Source: Streptomyces filamentosus (GTDB lineage: Bacteria > Actinomycetota > Actinomycetes > Streptomycetales > Streptomycetaceae). From it: a DNA stretch of 64,000 nucleotides. How positions within the stretch are numbered: the stretch's first letter is position 1; each line of letters opens with the position of its first letter. Below the pieces are notes generated by a model, which searched no databases, was not told the origin of the DNA, and saw only the letters and a list, made by a program, of their open reading frames with translations. A program made the position numbers and the translations under genes. Below are positions 58,397 to 64,000 of this stretch, in pieces. Location: NCBI RefSeq assembly GCF_014654895.1, contig NZ_BNBE01000003.1, positions 1,268,501-1,332,500 on the forward strand. The letters are read 5' to 3'.

Positions 58397-58935
58397 TCCC
58401 CTCGGACATTGGGCGGCAGTGCGCCCTGCTCGGCGGCCACGTGGATCACGCCGGCCTGGTGCAGCGAGACCAGCAGGCTCCACTCGTCGTCCGGCTCGAT
58501 CCAGATCAGCGCGCCCTCGGGTCCCTCAGGCCGCGGCAGACGGCCGGCCGGCTTGTAGAACGTGGTCACCAGCACCAGCGGGACGGGAGCGTCCCAGCGG
58601 CTGACGATCGGCGGCGTGTCCCGCGGGGCGAGGAGCGCCTGCTGCTGCTCGGGGGTGCACTGCCCGAACTCCTCCGACGCCGCGAGCCCAGCCTGCAGCT
58701 GGACCTGAAGACGCAGGGCGAGCCGGATTCGGGCAGCGGCCTTCTCCTTGGGGCTCACCAGCTCGGGGTACTCCGGGATCAGGCCTTCCATGAGTTCGGC
58801 CGGAGTGTCGGCGTAGCCGCGCCAGCTCCCGCCGTCGTAGATCATCTCGAAGACGTAGTTGCTGCCGTCGTCCTTGGTCGGAGGAGCGAGAGGCGTGGCG
58901 GCCGAGGAGGCATTGCGGGTGCGGATGAACGTCAT
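58393..58935 (-). CDS. Hypothetical protein between amidoligase genes
   Basis: A 180-residue acidic protein: SNYVFEMIYDGGSWRGYADTPAELMEGLIPEYPELVSPKEKAAARIRLALRLQVQLQAGLAASEEFGQCTPEQQQALLAPRD, then EGALIWIEPDDEWSLLVSLHQAGVIHVAAEQG. I do not recognise it. It lies 15 bases behind amidoligase 2 and overlaps amidoligase 1 (ATGA), so it is probably a dedicated partner or substrate-binding protein of the ligases. Confidence 0.62.
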   Translation of the reverse strand: MTFIRTRNASSAATPLAPPTKDDGSNYVFEMIYDGGSWRGYADTPAELMEGLIPEYPELVSPKEKAAARIRLALRLQVQLQAGLAASEEFGQCTPEQQQALLAPRDTPPIVSRWDAPVPLVLVTTFYKPAGRLPRPEGPEGALIWIEPDDEWSLLVSLHQAGVIHVAAEQGALPPNVRGE

Positions 58936-58950
58936 GACATCTCCAAGGGG

Positions 58951-60414
58951 TTAGCGGCGCTGCCAGCGGGTTTCGTGGAAAAGAGCGGTGGCCTGAGCCT
59001 TATCCTCAGGGCGCTGGAACAGTGAGTCGACCAGGTTCCGGAAGTTCGCGGTGGTCGTGCGCCAATCGTCACCGGACAGCCGCCGCCGCTGTCCGAGTCC
59101 GGCCTGACGTCGCTGCTCGCGGTGGCTGCCCAGCTCCATGCGCGGACCAGAGACAGCGGTGTCCTGCCGGACGGCCGCGGCGGCCATGCCCAGGGAGAGC
59201 TTCACCTGCGTCTGGATCACGGATGGGTTGAGCGAGCCGTCCCACAGCCGGAACTCGCCGTGGGCGCTCTGCCCGCCGCGCCGGGCCCCGCTGAGATTCA
59301 CCGCCTGCCCGTGGAACGAGCTGATGTCCGAGATCGACGAGTAGCCCTCGGACGGCACGGGGTTAGGGCTGCACCAGCGTGTACCCCGGTGCTGGTTCCC
59401 TTCGGAGGCGGGGTTCTGCGCGAGCCGGTACAGCACATCCTCATGGGCCTTGTACATCTGCATGAGGCGCGTGTGATTGGCGACGTCGTGGTCGAAGTCG
59501 TGCATGCCCACGTGCACGTGGCCGCCGGTGCCGAACGACGCACGACCGCCGTTGCGCTCGATGATCTCGCAGGCCGTGGCGAGGTTCTGCCAGGTCTGCG
59601 GCTCGTCGTACAGGATCGGCGAGACGAGCTCGCCGGCCACCGTGCAGTCTTCCTCCAGCCGCCACGCGTCCGGGGCGTCGGTGTAGCCCGCGTTCTGCTG
59701 GGCGTGGTAGCGGTACTGCTCCGCCGTGCGGGAAAGGCCGGCATCACGCAGTTCACGGGCGATGTTTCGGATCGCCTGCCGCCTGTCGACGCCGGGCTCG
59801 ATGTCGAACTCGATCTCCACTCCGAAGCCGCGGCCGCCCTCGCGGGCGCCGAGACCGCCAGTGGCGTTCTCCGTCATGTACGGGACGACCTGCTCACCGC
59901 GCTCGGCGCGGTCGCGGGCGGCGTCGTAGTCGCGCTGGAAGGCGTCGAAGTCCTCGGTGTAGCTGACCTCGTCGGGCGGCCACTGCTCGCGGGCCTGCTC
60001 CTGGAGCGAGGCGGCGGCCTGGTGCTCGGCGGCGACCTCGTCCAGGACCTGCTGAGCCGCGGCCCGCTGGACAGCCCGCTCCTCCGCACTGCCCCATTCC
60101 GGCGGGAGGTCCCGCTGCTGGGGCACCGACACGCCTGTGCCGGTGGCCTGCACGATCTGCTCGTCGAGCGAGTCCTCGGCGTGACCGAACTCTTCCTGCA
60201 AACGCTGGCGGAGCTCGTAGAACTCGGCGAGCTCCTCCGGGTTATCGCGGCCCTCGGCTACGGCCGTGCCGAGCTGCAGCACGCGGCTGACCAACTGCTG
60301 GTGTTCGTCCTCGGGGGACAGGCTGACTCCCTGGCTGGGAGCGCTGATGGTGGTGCCCGCCGCGGTGGTGGCGACGAGGTGGTGCTGGTGATCGATTCTG
60401 CTGCCGGATCCCAT
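58951..60414 (-). CDS. GS-like amidoligase, paralogue 2
   Basis: A 487-residue amidoligase. Residues 1-13 are MGSGSRIDHQHHL, then a variable linker of about 90 residues, the helix VQRAAAQQVLDEVAAEHQAA (115-134), and the GS-like core: ENATGGLGAREGGRGFGVEI (182-201), EEDCTVAGELVSPIL (254-268), FGTGGHVHVGMHDFDHD (294-310), RWCSPNP, GEFRLWDGSLNPSVIQTQ (386-403). The Glu/Asp and His in GVEIEF, GELVSPIL, GGHVHVG and GEFRLWDG are the expected metal/ATP ligands of the fold. It is very similar to paralogue 3, including at DNA level over the first 20 codons, indicating recent duplication. ATG 60414 was chosen at the shared N-terminal motif. Confidence 0.85.
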   Translation of the reverse strand: MGSGSRIDHQHHLVATTAAGTTISAPSQGVSLSPEDEHQQLVSRVLQLGTAVAEGRDNPEELAEFYELRQRLQEEFGHAEDSLDEQIVQATGTGVSVPQQRDLPPEWGSAEERAVQRAAAQQVLDEVAAEHQAAASLQEQAREQWPPDEVSYTEDFDAFQRDYDAARDRAERGEQVVPYMTENATGGLGAREGGRGFGVEIEFDIEPGVDRRQAIRNIARELRDAGLSRTAEQYRYHAQQNAGYTDAPDAWRLEEDCTVAGELVSPILYDEPQTWQNLATACEIIERNGGRASFGTGGHVHVGMHDFDHDVANHTRLMQMYKAHEDVLYRLAQNPASEGNQHRGTRWCSPNPVPSEGYSSISDISSFHGQAVNLSGARRGGQSAHGEFRLWDGSLNPSVIQTQVKLSLGMAAAAVRQDTAVSGPRMELGSHREQRRQAGLGQRRRLSGDDWRTTTANFRNLVDSLFQRPEDKAQATALFHETRWQRR

Positions 60415-60494
60415 GGGTACGGCCCCCTTTCGGTGATCTGGCCGACCGAGGTGGTGCAGGTCGGCGGTGTGATGTGTGGACGTGACGGTGGGCG

Positions 60495-61970
60495 CTACCA
60501 GCCCTGGGACTCGGGCTGTTGCCAGCGTGTGACCGCGTACAGCGAGGCCGCCTGCTGCATCTGTGCGCGCCGGTGGAAGATCTCGTCGGCGAACTGGCGG
60601 AAGTGGAGGCTGTTGGTCTCCAGCTCCCCGACGCGGAGGCGGTGGTCGGGCCCCCAGTCCCGCCGGTGGCGGCCGAGCGGCATCCGCTCCCCACGCCGGG
60701 TGTGCGCAGCACTGCCGCGCACGGCCGCGTTCACCATGCCCAGGGAGAGGTTGATCTGCGTCTGGATGACGGCGGGGTCGACCGAGCCGTCCCACAGCCG
60801 GAACTCGCCGTGGTCGCTCTGCCGGCCGTGTGCTGCCGAGAGGTTGACCGCGCGGCCGTGGCCGTTGCGCTGCACGTCGCTCAGTGAGCGGTATCCGCCT
60901 GTGGGCACGAAGTTGGGCTCACACCATTCGGTCCCGCGGTGTGCGGAGTTGGGGGCGATGCGGTTGGCGGCGAGCCGGAACAGGACGTCCTCGTAGTGGT
61001 CGTACATCTGCATGAGGCGGGTGTGGTTCGAGACGTCGTGGTCGTAGTCGTGCAGGCCGACGTGCACGTGACCGCCGGTGCGTTCGCTGGCGCCGCCGCC
61101 GTGCCGCCGGACGATCTCGCAGACAGTGGCGAGGTTCTGCCAGGTCTGCGGCTCGTCGTACAGGATCGGCGAGACGATCTCGCCGGTCACGGTGCAGTCG
61201 TCCTCCAGCCGCCAGGCGTTGGGGGCGTCGGTGTAACCGGCTGCGGCCTGCGAGTGGTAGCCGTGTTGCCGGCTGTCACGCGCCAGGCCGGCCTCGTGCA
61301 GGTCCCTGCCGATGGCGCGCAGCGCCTCCTCCTGGTCGTCGTAGTCGCCGTCGGTGACGAACTCGATCTCGACGCCGAATCCGCGCCCGCCTTCCCGGGC
61401 GCCGAGGCCGCCGGTGGCGTCTTCGAGCAGGTAGGGCACTGCTTCTTCACCGCGGAGCTCCCGGCTCCACGCGGCGTCGTGGATCTGGCGGAAGGCCTCG
61501 AAGTCCTCGACGAAGCTGACTTCCCGCTCGTCGGGCCACCGGTCACGGGCCTGCACCTGGAGCGCCGCGGCAGCGTTGTGCTCGGCGGCGACCTCGTCCA
61601 GAACCTGTTGTGCGGCAGCGCGCTGTACGGGGATACCGGCTGGCGGCTCGGTGGCCCGGGGCGGGAAGCCGGGGCTGTCATGATCCTGGACGTCTTCGCG
61701 GTCGGCGTCCTCGATGAGGCCGTGTCCGTTCCACAGGTCATGCTCCATCCGGAGCCGGTTGCGCAGGCCCCAGTACTCCATCGTTTCCTCGATCGTGGCC
61801 TGTCCGTTGTTCGCCTCCCAGCGGGCCTGGATCGCCAGAGCCTGGTCGATGAGTTCACGCTGACCCTCGGGCATGAGGTCGACCCGCTCGGCCGGGGCCT
61901 CAATGGTCAGCCCCGCCGCGGTGGTGGCGACGAGGTGGTGCTGGTGGTCGATCCGGCTGCCCGAGCCCAT
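60495..61970 (-). CDS. GS-like amidoligase, paralogue 3
   Basis: A 491-residue amidoligase with the same plan: MGSGSRIDHQHHLVATTAAG at the N-terminus (residues 1-20 identical to paralogue 2), a variable acidic linker, VQRAAAQQVLDEVAAEH, then the core with GARE-GGRGFGVEIEF (191-204), DDCTVTGEIVSPIL, RTGGHVHVGLHDYDHD and GEFRLWDGSVDPAVIQTQ. One difference is LEDATGGLG in place of TENATGGLG. ATG 61970 lies two bases behind the stop of the DUF4417-like gene, so it is part of one leftward operon that starts outside the window. Confidence 0.85.
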   Translation of the reverse strand: MGSGSRIDHQHHLVATTAAGLTIEAPAERVDLMPEGQRELIDQALAIQARWEANNGQATIEETMEYWGLRNRLRMEHDLWNGHGLIEDADREDVQDHDSPGFPPRATEPPAGIPVQRAAAQQVLDEVAAEHNAAAALQVQARDRWPDEREVSFVEDFEAFRQIHDAAWSRELRGEEAVPYLLEDATGGLGAREGGRGFGVEIEFVTDGDYDDQEEALRAIGRDLHEAGLARDSRQHGYHSQAAAGYTDAPNAWRLEDDCTVTGEIVSPILYDEPQTWQNLATVCEIVRRHGGGASERTGGHVHVGLHDYDHDVSNHTRLMQMYDHYEDVLFRLAANRIAPNSAHRGTEWCEPNFVPTGGYRSLSDVQRNGHGRAVNLSAAHGRQSDHGEFRLWDGSVDPAVIQTQINLSLGMVNAAVRGSAAHTRRGERMPLGRHRRDWGPDHRLRVGELETNSLHFRQFADEIFHRRAQMQQAASLYAVTRWQQPESQGW

Positions 61971-61972
61971 AA

Positions 61973-63106
61973 TCAGGCCTCGTTCCGCGGGGTGATCGTG
62001 CCGTCGGCCAGGCCGGCGTAGAAGCGGACGTTGGCGGTGAACAGGTCCTCGGTGCGCGCGTGGGTGTCGACACGCCCGTCCTCGGTCATGACGGCGCCGT
62101 GGCGGGCGTACTGCAGCGGGTTCTGGCTGATGAGGTAGAGCCGGCCCGGGAAGAGAGCCTTGAGGGTGGCGATCCGGTCGGCACGGCTGGCTCCAGTCAG
62201 GACCATGGGCAGGTCCGGCGGGAGGGTGGCGGCCAGGTAGGTAAGACCCGGGACCGCCATCTCCTCCCAGTCGGCCTGCGTGCGGAACGTCTGCAGGTTC
62301 ATGGCCAGGGCAGGCGGCAGAGCGGGGGTCTCGTCGAGCCAGTCGAGGTAGCGGTCGAGGTCTTCGAGACGGAGCCAGTAGATGTTGGGAACCGCCGTGA
62401 CACCGGCGGCGGAGAGCTCGGCGGCGAGCATCAGGTTGCGCCGCATGTTGATCAAGTTCTCGGCGCGGGGCTGGTTAAAGTACATCGACGCGTTCGGGGT
62501 GAGCACGAGGTCCCACTTCTGGGCGGCGAGCATCTCGGCGAAGCCGTCGGCCTTGCGGCGCGTCCAGTACGCCTCGACGAGAGGGTCTTCCGCGTAGCCG
62601 CTGAGGATGGCCTTCTGCTCGGGCCGCAGGTTCAGGAACTGATGCGCGGTCTGGCCTTCCCAGCGGGGGAACAGCTTGTGCGTCTTGGGGCTGATGACGC
62701 GGCGCAGCCCGAGGGCGTAGGCGGGCCAGCGGAGCTGGGCGTCGAGGGTCGGCACGTCGTGTCCGTCGACCTGGGGGGTGAACAGGGGCAGGTCGGGGAG
62801 GGCGCCGGGTGCCCGCAGGCCGGTGAAGTGCATCGTGCCGCCGATGTCCTTCATCCAGGCCTCGCGGTCGGGCCGGGTGCCGCAGCGGATCGGGCAGCGG
62901 GTGCAGGCCAGTCCCGGCTCGCTGCCGGGGAGCGGGTCCTCGGCGCGGGCGCAGCCGCAGTACTCGCAGCTGGAGGTGCAGCCGGAGCACACGGGTTCGA
63001 CGGCCCTGGGGTTGTCCATGAAGAAGGGGCAGTTGTTGCAGTCGCAGCCGGAGGCGGGTGCCGGAACGGGCTTCCCGATTCCGGGCATGGGCAGGGGGAC
63101 GGTCAT
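61973..63106 (-). CDS. DUF4417-like protein with an N-terminal cysteine cluster
   Basis: A 377-residue protein. The first 85 residues contain ten or more cysteines (CDCNNCPFF, CSGCTSSCEYCGCA, CTRCPIRCGTR), arranged like a ferredoxin-type or multi-zinc module. The C-terminal part (VLTPNASMYFNQPRAENLINMRRNLMLAAELSAAGVTAVPNIYWLRLEDLDRYLDWL, then LPMVLTGASRADRIATLKALF) resembles the DUF4417 family of phages and mobile elements. Function unknown. It directly precedes amidoligase 3 (2-base gap) and overlaps the gene upstream (ATGA), so it travels with the ligases. Confidence 0.68.
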   Translation of the reverse strand: MTVPLPMPGIGKPVPAPASGCDCNNCPFFMDNPRAVEPVCSGCTSSCEYCGCARAEDPLPGSEPGLACTRCPIRCGTRPDREAWMKDIGGTMHFTGLRAPGALPDLPLFTPQVDGHDVPTLDAQLRWPAYALGLRRVISPKTHKLFPRWEGQTAHQFLNLRPEQKAILSGYAEDPLVEAYWTRRKADGFAEMLAAQKWDLVLTPNASMYFNQPRAENLINMRRNLMLAAELSAAGVTAVPNIYWLRLEDLDRYLDWLDETPALPPALAMNLQTFRTQADWEEMAVPGLTYLAATLPPDLPMVLTGASRADRIATLKALFPGRLYLISQNPLQYARHGAVMTEDGRVDTHARTEDLFTANVRFYAGLADGTITPRNEA

Positions 63107-64000
63107 GCGGCAGCGGTCCTTTCGGCGCCGGCGCTGGTGTGGCGCTGGAGATCGGTCAGGAGCATGCGGAGTGAGCCCGCGTCGAATCGGTGGAGGGTGC
63201 GGCCGTCTGCGAGTTGGGTGTTGAGCGCGCGCAGGGCCTCAAGGGCGGCGGTCACGACGGGCGGATCGACAGGCTCGAGCGGCTCGTCGACGCGCGGATG
63301 TTGCTCGCCCTCCGATCCTGCGGTTGCCGGTTCCTCGGAAACCTCGTCGAACGCTGTCGTTTCGCCGCTCTGTCGGGGCTGTTCAGCATCCGCGCCGTCA
63401 GCCAGGGGGGCCGACGTCGTCTCGTCCGGAGCTGCAGCATCGTCCTCGGCGCCGTGGCCAGCCGGCGCCGGTAGCCGGGCAAGTGCCGCGGCTCGTTCGG
63501 CGTTGGCTCGCTCGTATGCGGTGACCGCAGCACTGGCGGCGGTGTCGGCCGGCATGTCCGGGTTGGTCGCCTGTGCCCGTGTAGCGGCCGACAGCAGGTC
63601 CGTGCGGCCGAGACGCTTGACGGCCTGCCACAGTTCAGCGGCGGCCTCGCGACGTCCGCGGCTGAGGCGGGCGAGATTCGTCCGTGCCGCGAGAGCGACT
63701 TGGTGCTGGTCCATGTCCGCGGACAGTTCACGCGGCAGGGTCCGGAACGCGGCAACGACCTCGCGAGCTCGGCGCGGGGTGATCTGCAGGCCCAGCCGGC
63801 GCAGCACCAGGTTCCACGGCGCGGCGAGGTTGGCGTCGCTGCCGCGCAACTTCTCCAGGGCCTCGAAGCGGGCGACGGGGTCTTCCAGCCGCTGGACGGC
63901 CTCGCTCACCTCGATGCCGGCGTTGTCGAGCTGGGCACGCAGGATCGCGCTGCGCTCCAGGAGCAGAGCCTTGGCGAGCTCGCCGGGCTGGAGGTCCTCG
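63103..64000 (-). CDS. Hypothetical helical protein (partial, 5' end outside window)
   Basis: The frame is open to the right edge of the window, so the N-terminus is missing; about 299 residues are visible. The first half is helical (ELAKALLLERSAILRAQLDNAGIEVSEAVQRLEDPVARFEALEKLRGSDANLAAPWNLVLRRLGLQITPRRAREVVAAFRTLPRELSADMD). A low-complexity acidic linker follows (about 170-240), then a short C-terminal helix domain (ALEALRALNTQLADGRTLHRFDAGSLRMLLTDLQRH). The helical part is vaguely like DNA-binding partition proteins, but I cannot assign it. It is the first visible gene of the amidoligase operon (ATGA overlap with the next). Confidence 0.6.
   Translation of the reverse strand, partial: EDLQPGELAKALLLERSAILRAQLDNAGIEVSEAVQRLEDPVARFEALEKLRGSDANLAAPWNLVLRRLGLQITPRRAREVVAAFRTLPRELSADMDQHQVALAARTNLARLSRGRREAAAELWQAVKRLGRTDLLSAATRAQATNPDMPADTAASAAVTAYERANAERAAALARLPAPAGHGAEDDAAAPDETTSAPLADGADAEQPRQSGETTAFDEVSEEPATAGSEGEQHPRVDEPLEPVDPPVVTAALEALRALNTQLADGRTLHRFDAGSLRMLLTDLQRHTSAGAERTAAA

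Overview
The window is high-GC DNA with GTG/ATG starts, many 1- or 4-base GTGA/ATGA gene overlaps, mycothiol-type arsenate reductases and actinobacterial lasso-peptide genes. It comes from an actinomycete, most likely Streptomyces or a close relative. Almost all of it looks accessory: a metal-resistance island, two recombinase modules, a lasso-peptide cluster, and a long block of plasmid/phage-like genes.

Layout. (1) 1-14.6 kb holds stacked metal-resistance modules: flavoproteins, arsR, a TauE-type permease, a MerR regulator with a small CC-motif membrane protein and an arsenic permease (to 5.4 kb); a merR/merB-like pair (5.76-7.19 kb); merR-sulP (7.57-9.9 kb); and arsO-acr3-arsR divergent from two arsenate reductases and trxB (9.98-14.6 kb). 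(2) 14.7-18.6 kb is a three-gene recombinase module (tyrosine recombinase, Xre regulator, zinc-ribbon recombinase-like protein). Decayed pieces of the same large recombinase-like gene lie at about 5.43-5.70 and 7.23-7.50 kb, on both sides of the merR/merB pair, so this element probably helped build the island. (3) 18.6-29.4 kb holds unknown genes and a Tn554-like tnpA-tnpB-tnpC trio (27.4-23.0 kb). (4) 29.5-34.4 kb is a complete lasso-peptide cluster (ABC exporter, B, C, precursor), followed by an M20 peptidase and an Xre regulator to 36.6 kb. (5) 37.0-64.0 kb is a different kind of DNA: leftward operons of phage/plasmid-type genes.

Region 5 is the most interesting part. Nine transcription units there start with nearly the same promoter: TTGCNT, a 17-base spacer beginning AATTGGATTTA, then TANNNT. 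One divergent pair lies at 55.03-55.11 kb. The genes include a DpdA-like transglycosylase, a truncated Mom-like protein, a PAPS-reductase-like PP-loop enzyme, two N6-methylase-like proteins that lack the catalytic NPPF/Y motif, a YgjP-like peptidase, proteins with repeated HTH-like units, and a Gp88-like protein. At the right end are three paralogous glutamine-synthetase-fold amidoligases that share an identical N-terminal GSGSRIDHQHH segment, with a gamma-glutamylcyclotransferase and a class II glutamine amidotransferase transcribed towards them. Together these look like a system that makes and removes amide (probably gamma-glutamyl) links on an unknown substrate, carried on a mobile element with its own regulon. 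Functions of individual genes are inferred from motifs read by eye; no database search was possible.
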